Of a stretch of DNA of 64,000 nucleotides, positions 12,204 to 21,981 are shown one piece after another. The notes under the pieces are model-generated. The model ran no database searches and was not told where the DNA came from. It was given only the letters and a program-made list of their open reading frames with translations. Origin of the DNA: Agreia sp. VKM Ac-1783 (GTDB lineage: Bacteria > Actinomycetota > Actinomycetes > Actinomycetales > Microbacteriaceae); NCBI RefSeq assembly GCF_900177765.1, contig NZ_FXWI01000002.1, forward strand, positions 248,001 through 312,000, given 5' to 3'. Position numbers and translations under genes: made by a program. Each line of letters starts with the position of its first letter. Positions within the stretch are counted from its first letter, which is position 1.

Positions 12204-13289
12204 TCAGGAGCCGATCTCCTGATACGCGGCGAAGAGAAGCGATGTTTCAGGACCGGCGAGAACCGATGGCTTGGCGAGGTCATCGAGGACGATGAAACGG
12301 AGCATGCCCGCGCGAGCCTTCTTGTCGCGCTGCATGGTCGCCAGCAGGGTCTGCCAGCGCCCGACCGGGTAGCTGACCGGCAGGGTCAACGAGGTGAGAA
12401 TGCGCCGGTGACGCTCGACGACCTCGTCCGACAGCGCTCCGGTGAGTCGTCCCAGCTCTGCCGCGAAGACCATGCCGACCGAGATCGCGGCGCCGTGCCT
12501 CCACTGATAGCGCTCGGCGTGTTCGATCGCGTGCCCCAGGGTGTGACCGTAGTTGAGGATCTCGCGGAGACCCTGCTCCGTGAAGTCTTCGCCGACCACG
12601 CGCGCCTTCATAGCGATCGAGAGTTCGACCATTCGCCTGAACTCGGGGGTTGACGGGTCGGTTGCCCGGTCGACGTCGGCCTCGATGATGTCGAGGATCT
12701 CGGGCTCGGAGATGAAGCCGGCTTTCACAATCTCGGCGAAGCCGGCGAGGATCTCGTTTCGAGGAAGGGTGTCGAACGTGTCGAGGTCTCCGACCACGGC
12801 ACTCGGCGCGTAGAACGTGCCGACGAGGTTCTTTCCCTCGGCCGTGTTGATGCCATTCTTGCCGCCCACGGCTGCATCGACGAGACCGAGAACAGACGTC
12901 GGCACCTGCACGAGGCGAACGCCGCGAAGCCAGGTCGCCGCGACGAACCCGGCGAGGTCGGTGATCGCTCCCCCGCCGAAGCCGATGACGGCGTCGGATC
13001 TCGTGAAGTCCGACTGGCCCATGACCTGCCAGCAGAACGCGGCGACCTCCACGCGCTTCGCCTGTTCCGCATCCGGCACCTCGGCGAGAAGCACCTCGTA
13101 GCGGCCGAGCAGGCTCTCCCGCATCGCCGCCGCCTTCGCCGCCAACGTGGGAGCGTGAACGATCAGGACCTTCCGCACACCTTGGCCGAGGAACTCGGAG
13201 AGATCGCCGACGAGTCCTCGTCCGATCACGACGTCGTAGGGGTCCGTCCCGGAGACGGTGATCCGGGTCGCGGGGGTGCTCTCTGTCAT
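12204..13289 (-). CDS. aroB: 3-dehydroquinate synthase
   Basis: 361 residues. NAD- and zinc-dependent cyclisation of DAHP to 3-dehydroquinate. GFGGGAITDLAGFVAATWLRG is the NAD/phosphate region, and the zinc ligands are in NYGHTLGHAIEH. I start at the ATG of MTESTPATRIT (13289), which overlaps the aroK stop as ATGA; longer in-frame extension would lie inside aroK. A short hairpin spans the stop codon. Confidence 0.95.
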   Translation of the reverse strand: MTESTPATRITVSGTDPYDVVIGRGLVGDLSEFLGQGVRKVLIVHAPTLAAKAAAMRESLLGRYEVLLAEVPDAEQAKRVEVAAFCWQVMGQSDFTRSDAVIGFGGGAITDLAGFVAATWLRGVRLVQVPTSVLGLVDAAVGGKNGINTAEGKNLVGTFYAPSAVVGDLDTFDTLPRNEILAGFAEIVKAGFISEPEILDIIEADVDRATDPSTPEFRRMVELSIAMKARVVGEDFTEQGLREILNYGHTLGHAIEHAERYQWRHGAAISVGMVFAAELGRLTGALSDEVVERHRRILTSLTLPVSYPVGRWQTLLATMQRDKKARAGMLRFIVLDDLAKPSVLAGPETSLLFAAYQEIGS

Positions 13290-13792
13290 TGTGTGTCTTT
13301 CTGAGATCGGTGTGCACGAGCCCACCGCGCGATGTCGGTCGCGATGACCTCCGTCGGGCGATGAGACGTGTCGATGGAGAAGTCGGCAAGCGACTCGTAG
13401 AGCTCGCGGCGCGAGTCGACGAGCGCCTGCCACGATTCGATCGAGGTGATGAGAGGGCGCTTGCCGTTGGCCAGTCGCGCCGCGACGGCGGAGGCGTCGA
13501 CGGTCAGCAGCACGACCGGCAGCGACGCGATGTCGGCCTGCGTCCGCGGGTCGAGCACGGCTCCCCCGCCGAACGCGACGACACCCGTTCCCGAGAGCGC
13601 GTGCTCGACGGCGACGCGCTCCAGCGTTCTGAAGTGAGCCTCTCCGTGGGCGGCGAACAGCTCCGAGATGGCACCGTGCTGACGCACGATCTCCGTGTCG
13701 GTGTCGATGAACGGCACGCCCAGCGTGCGGGCGACCTTCTTGCCGATCCGGGACTTTCCCGCGGCAGGCGCACCGATCAGCACGAGGAGCAT
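13286..13792 (-). CDS. aroK: Shikimate kinase
   Basis: 168 residues. Phosphorylates shikimate with ATP. P-loop GAPAAGKSRIGK at residues 8-19, shikimate-binding DTD near 32 and the FGGGAVL loop near 75. It lies 9 bases after aroC and overlaps aroB by 4 bases. Confidence 0.95.
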   Translation of the reverse strand: MLLVLIGAPAAGKSRIGKKVARTLGVPFIDTDTEIVRQHGAISELFAAHGEAHFRTLERVAVEHALSGTGVVAFGGGAVLDPRTQADIASLPVVLLTVDASAVAARLANGKRPLITSIESWQALVDSRRELYESLADFSIDTSHRPTEVIATDIARWARAHRSQKDTQ

Positions 13793-13801
13793 GAAGCCGG
13801 C

Positions 13802-15007
13802 CTAGTCGGTGCCGTCGGTGCCGGCGGATGCGAGACGGTCGGGGATGTGCGCGAGGTACGACTCGAGGTTGCGCTTGGTCTCGGGCACGGAATCGCCCCC
13901 GAACTTCTCGAGCACGGAGTTCGCCAGCACGAGCGCCACCATCGCCTCGGCGACGACACCGGCCGCGGGGACCGCGCACACGTCGGAACGCTGGTGGTGC
14001 GCGGCCGCAGCCTCGCCCGTGGCGACGTCGACCGTGCGGAGAGCATGGGGAATGGTCGCGATCGGCTTCATTCCGGCGCGGACACGCAGCACGGTACCGG
14101 TCGTCATTCCGCCCTCGGTGCCGCCGGCCTTGTCGCTGAGGCGCGTGATCCGGCCCTCCGACTGCACGAGTTCGTCGTGCGCGTCCGATCCTCGGCGCGT
14201 GGTGGTGAGGAACCCGTCGCCGACTTCGACGCCCTTGATCGCCTGGATGCCCATCAGAGCGGCAGCCAGCGCGGAGTCGAGGCGTCGGTCCCAGTGCACG
14301 TACGAGCCGAGGCCGGGCGGCACTCCGTAGGCGAGCACCTCGACGACGCCACCGAGGGTGTCTCCGTCTTTGTGCGCCGCGTCGACCTCCGCCACCATGA
14401 GGGCGCTGGTCGCCTCGTCGAAGCAGCGGAGAGGATCGGCGTCGAGCGTCGCGACATCGCGAGGCATGGGCAGAGGGCTGCCCTCGGGCACCCGCACCGG
14501 ACCGATCGACAGCGTGTGACTCACCAGGGAGATGCCCAGTTGCGACAGGAAGCTTCTCGCCACGGCGCCGAGTGCCACCCGTGCCGCCGTCTCACGGGCG
14601 CTCGCGCGCTCGAGAACAGGTCGAGCCTCGTCGAAGCCGTACTTCTGCATACCCACCAGATCGGCGTGACCCGGTCGAGGGCGCGTGAGCGGTGCTCCCC
14701 GACCGCGACTGGCCTGATCGGCATCGACGGGTTCGGGGCTCATCACCTCGACCCACTTCGGCCACTCGGTGTTGCCGATGCGGATGGCGACCGGGCTGCC
14801 GAGAGAGTAGCCGTGCCGCACACCGGCCGAGATCGTCAGCTCGTCTTGCTCGAACTTCATACGCGCGCCTCGGCCATAGCCCAGCTTGCGGCGCGCGAGG
14901 TCGGCGCGGATGTCGTCCATCAACACGGGCACGCCGGCGGGCAGCCCCTCGATGGTGGCGATGAGTTCAGGGCCGTGCGATTCTCCGGCGGTGATCCAAC
15001 GAAGCAT
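13802..15007 (-). CDS. aroC: Chorismate synthase
   Basis: 401 residues. Makes chorismate from EPSP using reduced FMN. Signatures: [18 protein letters not shown] (residues 8-25), [17 protein letters not shown] and [16 protein letters not shown] synthase (aroA) is not in the window. First of the aro block after aroE. Confidence 0.96.
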   Translation of the reverse strand: MLRWITAGESHGPELIATIEGLPAGVPVLMDDIRADLARRKLGYGRGARMKFEQDELTISAGVRHGYSLGSPVAIRIGNTEWPKWVEVMSPEPVDADQASRGRGAPLTRPRPGHADLVGMQKYGFDEARPVLERASARETAARVALGAVARSFLSQLGISLVSHTLSIGPVRVPEGSPLPMPRDVATLDADPLRCFDEATSALMVAEVDAAHKDGDTLGGVVEVLAYGVPPGLGSYVHWDRRLDSALAAALMGIQAIKGVEVGDGFLTTTRRGSDAHDELVQSEGRITRLSDKAGGTEGGMTTGTVLRVRAGMKPIATIPHALRTVDVATGEAAAAHHQRSDVCAVPAAGVVAEAMVALVLANSVLEKFGGDSVPETKRNLESYLAHIPDRLASAGTDGTD

Positions 15008-15133
15008 ATAAGGGCTGTTCCTTCAGGCGGCAGGATGGTCGACGGCGGCCGGTGACCGGCGGCCAGACGCGTCGGCGTGCGGACAGCCGACACTCGATCC
15101 TCCCACAGATCGGCTTCTGGCTTGGGCGGTGAG

Positions 15134-16027
15134 CTATCGCTCGAGCGGTGCGTCGAGACTGTTGACCGACGCCTCCATCGCCGCCAGCACGGCCGACTCG
15201 TCGGGCAGAGGCAGCGCCGGATCGGCGTTCACGAAGATGCGGATCTGCAGGAGGGCCTGATGGATCAGCATGCGCAGGCCCGACACGACCGATCGATCCG
15301 AGGCGTTCCAGATGTCGCCGAGGGCACTCGGCCAGGGGTGATAGGCGACATCGAGCAGATCTGATCGGGCGGCGATCGTGCTGTCGCCGAGCAGCACGGC
15401 GGGTTCCACGGTTCCTGGAAGAGTCGAGATCACGAGCGAGGCGTCGACGATGTCGAGCGACGCGACGGTGAGCGGAAGAAGAGCGATCGACGTTCCCGCG
15501 GAGTGTGCGATCCGCGTGAGGTCTTCGGCCTTCTCCGGGCTGCGCGCGAGAACGCTCACGTGTTCTGCCCCGAGTTGAGCTGCTGCGACCACGGCCGATG
15601 CGGCGGTCGCCCCGGCACCCAGGATCGCCACCTGGCGGGCGTGGACGATCGACTTCTCGGCGAGGGCACGCACGATGCCTCCGACGTCGGTGTTGAAGCC
15701 GTCGAGTCGACGCTCTCCATCGACGTGCGTGAAGCGTACGGTGTTCGTCGAGCCGGTGAGCATACTCAGCTCGTCACGGCCGTCGAGCATCGGCTGGATG
15801 CCGTGCTTGAGTGGCATCGTCAGCGACAGTCCGAGCCACTCGTCACGCCGCCCCGCCACGAACGTGGCCAGATCGTCCTCCGTGACGTCGACCGCGTCGT
15901 AACGCCAGTCGAGACCGAGCGCGGCGTAGGCCGCCGTGTGCAGACGCGGCGACAGGGAATGCGCGATCGGCGAGCCGAGGACGGCCAGACGCCGGATCGG
16001 TGCTGCGGGCATCGTCGAGTCGGCCAT
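15134..16027 (-). CDS. aroE: Shikimate dehydrogenase
   Basis: 297 residues. NADP-dependent reduction of 3-dehydroshikimate. Shikimate-binding GSPIAHSLSPRLH, catalytic Lys in LTMPLKHGI, and the Rossmann LGAGATAAS loop are all present. Start taken at ATG 16027 (MADSTMPAAP), 5 bases after the mltG stop; the upstream in-frame extension lies within mltG. Confidence 0.93.
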   Translation of the reverse strand: MADSTMPAAPIRRLAVLGSPIAHSLSPRLHTAAYAALGLDWRYDAVDVTEDDLATFVAGRRDEWLGLSLTMPLKHGIQPMLDGRDELSMLTGSTNTVRFTHVDGERRLDGFNTDVGGIVRALAEKSIVHARQVAILGAGATAASAVVAAAQLGAEHVSVLARSPEKAEDLTRIAHSAGTSIALLPLTVASLDIVDASLVISTLPGTVEPAVLLGDSTIAARSDLLDVAYHPWPSALGDIWNASDRSVVSGLRMLIHQALLQIRIFVNADPALPLPDESAVLAAMEASVNSLDAPLER

Positions 16028-16032
16028 GGTCG

Positions 16033-17220
16033 TCAGTGGTTCGCCTGGTACTGCTTCACGGCTTCGTCGTGCTCCTCCTGAGTGACAGAGAAGACGGTCT
16101 CCCCCGTGTCGAGATTCACGGTGACGAAATACAGCCAAGCGCCCTCCGCGGGGTGCAGAGCCGCATCGATGGCGTCGTCGCCCGGATTGGAGATCGGACC
16201 GATGGGCAGACCCGGGTTGGCGTACGTGTTGTACGGGTTCGACGCGTCGTCGCGTTCGGCCTCTGTCGTGTCGACCTCGCCACCGCCGGCGCCGTATCGA
16301 ACCGTGGCATCCGACTGGAGGTTCATGCCGTCGGCGATGCGGTTCTGGAAGACCCGGGACACCTTGTACATGTCGTCCTTGCTGCCGGACTCGCTCTGAA
16401 TGAGGCCGGCGAGCGTCAGCACCTGCAAGCGCTGATCGACGGGCACGCCCGCCGCATCGAGAGCCTGGTAGGTGCGGTCGACCATCGTCTTGAGCATCTC
16501 GGCCGCCGTCTGTCCGGGCTGGAACTCGTAGGTCGCCGGGAAGAGGAATCCTTCGATGCTCGGAGCCTCCGCGGGTACGCCGAGTGATGCGAAGTCCGCG
16601 CCCGCGGCCTTGAAGTCGTCGAACGGCATCCCTGTGACGTCGGCGAGCGACTGGTAGATGCCCGACGCCGTGGTGCCCTCGGGGATCGTCAGCGTGTAGT
16701 CGACCTTGTTCGCCGGATCGAGCAGTGCGGCGAGTGCGGCTTTCGAGCTCATCTTCGTCGCCAGCTTGAACGTGCCGGTCTGGAAGACGGGCTGCGGGTT
16801 CTCTTTGAGCAGAAGCGAGTAGAAGGTGTCGGAGCTCTTCACGACGCCGGCCTCTTGCAGCTTGACCCCGATGGCGTCGCCGAACTCGCCGTCTGTGATC
16901 TTCACCATGACCTCGCCCGAGCCGTTGCCGCTGTAGTCGTCGCTGGATTTCGGGTTGAGCATCGCGGTGATCTGAGGCTCGAACGTCGAGTAGACGAAGG
17001 CGCCTCCTCCCACGATCAGACCGAGGATGACGACGGTCACGATCACGCCGGTGAGTGCGCGACGCCGCCGCCGGGGCGGCCGCGTCGAGTGCTGCACGGT
17101 TTCGTGCGTCTCGCGCCGCTCTCGTCGTGACTGCGGCTGGCCCGTTGGCTTCGACGTCGAAGCGGGCTCACGCAGGAACTCCGAGAACGGGTGGTCTTCT
17201 GGTGGCTGACGGTCAGTCAC
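16033..17220 (-). CDS. mltG: Endolytic murein transglycosylase MltG
   Basis: 395 residues. Cleaves nascent glycan strands at the membrane. About 55 basic cytoplasmic residues, one membrane helix (GVIVTVVILGLIVGGGAFVY, about 58-77), then the extracellular YceG domain with IEGFLFPATYEF and the C-terminal NPYNTYANPGLPIGPISNPG signature. The acidic motif usually written EKE is LIQSESG here; one glutamate is kept. It overlaps ruvX by 4 bases. Confidence 0.93.
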   Translation of the reverse strand: MTDRQPPEDHPFSEFLREPASTSKPTGQPQSRRERRETHETVQHSTRPPRRRRRALTGVIVTVVILGLIVGGGAFVYSTFEPQITAMLNPKSSDDYSGNGSGEVMVKITDGEFGDAIGVKLQEAGVVKSSDTFYSLLLKENPQPVFQTGTFKLATKMSSKAALAALLDPANKVDYTLTIPEGTTASGIYQSLADVTGMPFDDFKAAGADFASLGVPAEAPSIEGFLFPATYEFQPGQTAAEMLKTMVDRTYQALDAAGVPVDQRLQVLTLAGLIQSESGSKDDMYKVSRVFQNRIADGMNLQSDATVRYGAGGGEVDTTEAERDDASNPYNTYANPGLPIGPISNPGDDAIDAALHPAEGAWLYFVTVNLDTGETVFSVTQEEHDEAVKQYQANH

Positions 17221-17696
17221 GGTAAATCCCCCTGTGGATCGGGTCCCAACTCGGATGCGGCGATTCCGGGCGGGTTTCCCGTGGACGCCTCCGAATCGAG
17301 GGCATGCTGCAAAAGTATAACCGCGGCGATTTGGTCGATCACGGGACGCGACCCTTTCACGGCACGGCCGGAGGTGTGCAGGGCGGCCTGCGCCGACACC
17401 GTCGTGAGCCTCTCATCGATCATTCGCACGGGCCTGCCCGTGGCAGAGGCGATTCGCCCCGCGAACGAGATCGCGTCGTCGGTCGACGGCGTCGTGCCTC
17501 CCGACAGAGACAGCGGCAGACCGACGACGACCTCGGAACAGTCGAGTTCGTCGCACAGTGCCGTCAATCGATCGACGTCAGTGGTGCTGTCGCCGGTCGA
17601 TCGTGCAACGGTCTCGAGCGGGGTCGCCAGCATGCCGTGGAAGTCGCTGCGCGCGACGCCGATGCGGGCTTTGCCCACGTCGACGCCGAGGCGCAC
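17217..17696 (-). CDS. ruvX: RuvX/YqgF-type Holliday junction resolvase homologue
   Basis: RNase H-fold nuclease homologue, 159 residues from the chosen GTG. N-terminal RLGVDVGKARIGVARSD holds the first catalytic Asp; VVGLPLSLSGG and MIDERLTTVSA follow, as in the family, which has been tied to pre-16S rRNA maturation. GTG at 17696 has GGTGAGG upstream at good spacing; GTG 17708 is an alternative four codons longer. It starts just after alaS ends and overlaps mltG by 4 bases. Confidence 0.9.
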   Translation of the reverse strand: MRLGVDVGKARIGVARSDFHGMLATPLETVARSTGDSTTDVDRLTALCDELDCSEVVVGLPLSLSGGTTPSTDDAISFAGRIASATGRPVRMIDERLTTVSAQAALHTSGRAVKGSRPVIDQIAAVILLQHALDSEASTGNPPGIAASELGPDPQGDLP

Positions 17697-17712
17697 GCCT
17701 GACCTCACCCGA

Positions 17713-20370
17713 TCAGCCCAGAACCGTCTGCGACACCGCCGCGAGGGCACTGTCGATGGCGCCTACGTTCGTACCGCCACCCTGGGCGAGGTCGTCTTTT
17801 CCGCCGCCTCCACCGCCGAGAACGGATGCGGCCTGCTTGGCGAGAACACCGGCACGGTGCCCGAGCGCGCGCGCCGCGTCGTTGGTCGCGACGATGACGA
17901 CGGGCTTCTCGGCGACGATCGCTGCGAGAGCCACGACGGCGGGGGCGGATCCGAGCCGCTCGCGCACTCCCGTGACCAGTGTTCGCAGATCATCAGACGA
18001 CGACAGGGCCCCGGCGTCGGTCGCGACCAGGCGAAGCTCGCCCACGGTACGCGCGGCGTCGACCAGCGAGGGAACGCGCGCGCTGAGCGCGCTCGCCTCG
18101 TAGGCGGCGAGCTTCTTCTCAGCCGCCTTCAAATTCGCGACGAGGTCTTGGATGCGAGCGGGCACGTCTTCGCGCGGAGCTTTCAGTGTGGTCGCCAGCT
18201 GCGTCACGACGCTGCGCTCGGCGGCGAACTGGCGGAACGCCTCGATCCCGACGAGCGACTCGACTCGGCGGTTGGTCGAGCCGATCGACGATTCTCCGAG
18301 GATATTGATCATGCCGATCTCGGAACTGTGCTGCACATGCGTTCCGGCGCAGAGTTCGCGCGACCAGGGTCCACCGATGTCGACGACGCGCACGACGTCG
18401 CCATACTTCTCGCCGAACAGTGCCATGGCACCGAGCGCCTTGGCCTCGTCGAGGGGAAGCTCGCGCGTGACGACCTCGAGATCGCTGCGGATCGCGAGGT
18501 TCGAGATCTCTTCGATCTCAGAGCGCGTCTCGCTCGACAGAGGCTGGTTCCACGAGAAGTCGAGACGGAGGTACCCGGCCTTGTTGTACGAGCCGGACTG
18601 GTGGGCCTGCGGGCCGAGGGTCTGACGAAGCGCCGCGTGCACGAGGTGCGTGCCCGAGTGCGCCTGGGTGGCGCCGCGACGCCACTCGGGGTCGACCACG
18701 GTCGTCGCCGCATCGTCGACCGACACCTGGCCGCTCGTGACGTGAACGCGGTGACTGATCAGGCCCTTGACGGGCTTCTGAACGTCGAGCACCTCGAGCT
18801 CGAATCCGTCGCCCCGGATGACGCCGGAGTCGGCCTCCTGGCCACCCGACTCGGCGTAGAGCGTCGTCTCGGCGAGGATGACCTCGAGGGTCTCACCGGC
18901 GACGGCGCTCGTCACCGACTGTCCGTCGATGATGAGTCCGAGGATCTTCGACTCGGTGACCAGCTCGTCGTAGCCGAGGAACGTTGTCTCGCCGATGGCC
19001 CTGAACTGGCTGTAGACACCCAGATCGGTGATGCCGAGTTTCTTGGCCTTCGAGTCGGCCTTGGCGCGCTGCTTCTGCTCGCTCATGAGCGACTCGAAGG
19101 CGACGCGGTCGACGGCGAGCCCGGCCTCCTCGGCCATCTCCATGGTGAGGTCGATCGGGAAGCCGTAGGTGTCGTGGAGCTGGAAGGCCGTGTCGCCTGC
19201 GAGGGTCTTGGCACCCTTGTCTTTGGCCGAGTTCACGGCGAGGTCGAGAATATTGATGCCACCGCTGAGGGTGCGTAGGAACGACTCCTCTTCGGCGTAC
19301 GCGGTCCGCGAGATGCGGTCGAAATCGGTCTCCACCTCGGGGTACGCGGCCTTCATGGCGTCGCGGGATGCCGGGAAGAGCTCCGGGAAGACCGCGGTGT
19401 CGACGCCGAGAAGACGCATGGAACGCACCGAGCGGCGCAGCAGGCGGCGGAGGATGTATCCCCTGCCCTCGTTCGACGGCATCACACCATCGGACATCAG
19501 CATCAACGCGCTGCGCACGTGGTCGGCGACCACGCGCATCCGGATGTCGTCTTCGTGGTCGGCGCCGTAGCGACGACCGGAGATCAGCGACGCCGTGTCG
19601 AGCACGGGGCGCACCTGGTCGATCTCGTAGAGGTTCTCGACACCCTGCTTGAGGAACGCGACGCGCTCGAGGCCCATGCCCGTGTCGATGTTGCGACTCG
19701 GCAGATCTCCGAGGATCTCGAAGTCGTTCTTGCCGGTTCCCTCTCCCCGCAGATACTGCATGAAGACGAGGTTCCAGATCTCGATGTAGCGGTCGTCGTC
19801 GGCCGCCGGTCCGCCCTCGCGACCGTAGGCGGGGCCGCGGTCGAAGAAGATCTCGGAGCAGGGGCCGGCCGGGCCGGGCTGGCCGGTCGACCAGTAGTTC
19901 GAGTCCATGCCCAGACGCTGGATGCGCTCGTCGGGCAGGCCCGCCGTCTTCTTCCAGTACTCGATGGCCTCATCGTCGTCTTCGTAGACGGTGACCCAGA
20001 GGTCTTTCTCGTCGAAGCCGAGTCCGCCATCGGCCTCGGGCGTGACGAGCAGCTCCCAGGCGTAACGGATGGCCTGCTCTTTGAAGTAGTCGCCGAACGA
20101 GAAGTTGCCGTTCATCTGGAAGAACGTGCCGTGCCGGGTGGTCTTGCCGACCTCTTCGATGTCGAGCGTGCGAATGCACTTCTGCACGCTCGTCGCCCTC
20201 GGGTACGGGGCGGGGACCAGGCCCGTGAGATAAGGAATGAACGGCACCATGCCCGCGACAGTGAAGAGCAGAGTCGGGTCGTCGCTGACGAGCGATGCGC
20301 TCGGAACGACCGTGTGTCCCTTGTCGGCGAAGAAGGTGAGCCAGCGTTGGCGGATATCGGCGGTGTTCAT
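17713..20370 (-). CDS. alaS: Alanyl-tRNA synthetase
   Basis: 885 residues. Class II synthetase core at 1-~240, tRNA recognition helices, then the editing domain with zinc motifs HSGTHLVHAAL and CAGTHVQHSSEIG, and the C-terminal DHHA1 domain with the glycine run GGGGGGKDDLAQGGG. All expected elements are intact and the length is typical. ATG start. Confidence 0.97.
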   Translation of the reverse strand: MNTADIRQRWLTFFADKGHTVVPSASLVSDDPTLLFTVAGMVPFIPYLTGLVPAPYPRATSVQKCIRTLDIEEVGKTTRHGTFFQMNGNFSFGDYFKEQAIRYAWELLVTPEADGGLGFDEKDLWVTVYEDDDEAIEYWKKTAGLPDERIQRLGMDSNYWSTGQPGPAGPCSEIFFDRGPAYGREGGPAADDDRYIEIWNLVFMQYLRGEGTGKNDFEILGDLPSRNIDTGMGLERVAFLKQGVENLYEIDQVRPVLDTASLISGRRYGADHEDDIRMRVVADHVRSALMLMSDGVMPSNEGRGYILRRLLRRSVRSMRLLGVDTAVFPELFPASRDAMKAAYPEVETDFDRISRTAYAEEESFLRTLSGGINILDLAVNSAKDKGAKTLAGDTAFQLHDTYGFPIDLTMEMAEEAGLAVDRVAFESLMSEQKQRAKADSKAKKLGITDLGVYSQFRAIGETTFLGYDELVTESKILGLIIDGQSVTSAVAGETLEVILAETTLYAESGGQEADSGVIRGDGFELEVLDVQKPVKGLISHRVHVTSGQVSVDDAATTVVDPEWRRGATQAHSGTHLVHAALRQTLGPQAHQSGSYNKAGYLRLDFSWNQPLSSETRSEIEEISNLAIRSDLEVVTRELPLDEAKALGAMALFGEKYGDVVRVVDIGGPWSRELCAGTHVQHSSEIGMINILGESSIGSTNRRVESLVGIEAFRQFAAERSVVTQLATTLKAPREDVPARIQDLVANLKAAEKKLAAYEASALSARVPSLVDAARTVGELRLVATDAGALSSSDDLRTLVTGVRERLGSAPAVVALAAIVAEKPVVIVATNDAARALGHRAGVLAKQAASVLGGGGGGKDDLAQGGGTNVGAIDSALAAVSQTVLG

Positions 20371-20436
20371 GGGGTCCGTTGCGTTCGGCGCGTCGTACTA
20401 CGAAGACCGCAGTCGACGACGCGAGGGGAAAAGGTG

Positions 20437-20655
20437 TTAGCGGCCAGTCGACGTGATCGCGTCGCCGGCGTCGGAGAGGACAGCGCGGAGCTCCGACTCC
20501 CGCTCGCGGTAGCCGTCGACGACGGACTCGGTGAACCCCTTGGTGCGCTTATCGAGATCGGAGAAGAATCTCTTGCCCTCAGCGGTCTGGTTGACCTGGT
20601 GGGCGACGACGAATCCGAGAGCGACTCCGAGTGCGAGCCACAGGATGTTCTTCAA
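20437..20655 (-). CDS. Small membrane-anchored protein upstream of alaS
   Basis: 72 residues. N-terminal hydrophobic helix ILWLALGVALGFVVAH (residues 4-19), then a charged, helical cytoplasmic tail. In other actinobacteria a similar short membrane protein lies between a DUF948 gene and alaS (DUF6167 type), so I take this as its counterpart by position. No known function. Confidence 0.75.
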   Translation of the reverse strand: MKNILWLALGVALGFVVAHQVNQTAEGKRFFSDLDKRTKGFTESVVDGYRERESELRAVLSDAGDAITSTGR

Positions 20656-20703
20656 TGTTCTCTCCTCGAGACGCGTGGTGGGGGGCTGGGGGTGGAGTCA
20701 AGT

Positions 20704-21474
20704 TTAGTCGGCGCGCACGGCCAAGGCCGTTGCTCGCCTGGATACCTCGTCGTCGAGTCGCTGCCGCCACACGGCAGCGAGTGCGGCGTCGTCGGTCTCG
20801 TCGTCGAGAATGGTCAACCACGCCGACAGCTCTGCGTCGAGCCATTCGAATTGACGAACGGATGCCGCCAGCACGTCTCGAGGAGCGGCGTAGCTCTCCC
20901 ACGACACGGCGATGCGATTCAACACCACGTAGATCCACACCTGGTCGAGCACGGCATCGTCAGGGTCGCCGCCCGCGCTCTCGGAGAGGACCGCCTCGAG
21001 GGCGCCGACGTCGTCTCGCAGGGCGGCAACTCGGGCGGCGGAGTCGAGGCGCGCGTCGCTGGAACCTGCTTTGCCGGCCGCGACGATACTGCAGGCTTCC
21101 TCGCCGTCGACGAGATCGCGACGCAGGCCTTGCAGAAGTTCCGGCAGTGTGAGGTGCAGCCCGTCCGGTATGTCGTAGCGGGTGACGGGATGCCGACCTC
21201 CCGGGTTGCCGAAGACCATGCCGACCTCCATGGGGGCGATCGTCGGTGCTGCCGCGTCGGTGAAAGGAGCGTCGACGATCGTCGGTCGCTGGTCGGCCGC
21301 GGCCGGGGTGCCCTGAACTCCGACCCGTCCGAAGATGTAGTCGGCCTGGGGATTCACTCCCACGTCGGGGTCTGATGAGGCATCGGAGTATCGGATGTAG
21401 CGCACCGTCGAACGCACGATGAAGAACAGGCCGATGGCGAGCCCGATGGCGAGAACGATCAGAAGGAACTCCAC
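20704..21474 (-). CDS. Membrane-anchored hypothetical protein
   Basis: 256 residues. One N-terminal membrane helix (FLLIVLAIGLAIGLFFIV, residues 3-20) followed by an acidic soluble domain rich in helices, with a WIYVVLNRIAVSWES segment near residue 180. No family recognised. It follows the DUF948 gene by 7 bases and probably shares its transcript with the 72-residue membrane protein and alaS. Confidence 0.75.
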   Translation of the reverse strand: MEFLLIVLAIGLAIGLFFIVRSTVRYIRYSDASSDPDVGVNPQADYIFGRVGVQGTPAAADQRPTIVDAPFTDAAAPTIAPMEVGMVFGNPGGRHPVTRYDIPDGLHLTLPELLQGLRRDLVDGEEACSIVAAGKAGSSDARLDSAARVAALRDDVGALEAVLSESAGGDPDDAVLDQVWIYVVLNRIAVSWESYAAPRDVLAASVRQFEWLDAELSAWLTILDDETDDAALAAVWRQRLDDEVSRRATALAVRAD

Positions 21475-21481
21475 CGAGTGA

Positions 21482-21868
21482 CTACTTCGACCGACGTCGG
21501 CGCGAGGAGGCCTGCTTCGGTCCGCGGAAGCTCAGGATGCCCGCTCTCACGGCGGCACTGAACCCGGCGACTTTGATCAGGGGGCCGCCGACCGACGCAG
21601 CGAAGAGGGCCACCAGACTGGTGACGTTTCCTGTCACCTCGGCGACGTTCTTCGTGATCGTGTCGACACGGGCGATCTGCTTGTTCGCCTCCTGAATCGT
21701 CACGGTCGATTCCTCGAGGATCGGGGTGACGTTGTCGCTCAGCTCCTTGATCGCGGCACGCGTCTCGTCGAAGACGCCGCCCAGCTTGATGAGCGGCAGC
21801 GCGAGGAAGGCCACGAGGATCGCGAAGACTCCGGCCGCGATGAGTCCGGCGATATCTCCACCTGACAT
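21482..21868 (-). CDS. DUF948 membrane protein
   Basis: 128 residues from ATG 21868 (AGGAG 7 bases upstream). An N-terminal helix (GLIAAGVFAILVAFLALPLI, about 8-27) is followed by a long amphipathic coiled-coil (TRAAIKELSDNVTPILEEST and on), a second hydrophobic stretch and a basic tail. This is the DUF948 pattern; the gene is found next to rpsD and alaS in many actinobacteria. The frame is open further upstream into the rpsD terminator but that part is not protein-like. Confidence 0.85.
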   Translation of the reverse strand: MSGGDIAGLIAAGVFAILVAFLALPLIKLGGVFDETRAAIKELSDNVTPILEESTVTIQEANKQIARVDTITKNVAEVTGNVTSLVALFAASVGGPLIKVAGFSAAVRAGILSFRGPKQASSRRRRSK

Positions 21869-21915
21869 GGGTGAGCTCCTTAGCGGATGCCGGCCATGGG
21901 CATCCATTGCAATGA

Positions 21916-21953
21916 AAAAGGGGCGGGGCACCGAAATCTCGGTGTCCCGCCCC
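21916..21953 (-). terminator. Strong intrinsic terminator of rpsD
   Basis: A 15-bp GC-rich stem (GGGCGGGGCACCGA paired with TCGGTGTCCCGCCC, one wobble, 4-base loop) followed on the minus strand by TTTTTC. It lies 29 bases after the rpsD stop. Confidence 0.9.
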
Positions 21954-21981
21954 TCAGCGTACCCAATGGGCACGCGATGGA

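Noticed and set aside
12204-12222. Hairpin TCAGGAG-CCGAT-CTCCTGA at the aroB stop taken as terminator
   Set aside because: Only 7 bp, inside the coding end, with no U-tract; transcription to the next gene is expected.
17191-19278. A 695-codon open frame antisense to ruvX and alaS
   Set aside because: Composition dominated by Arg, Gly, Val and Asp from the reverse of codons of alaS; no motif or ribosome site.
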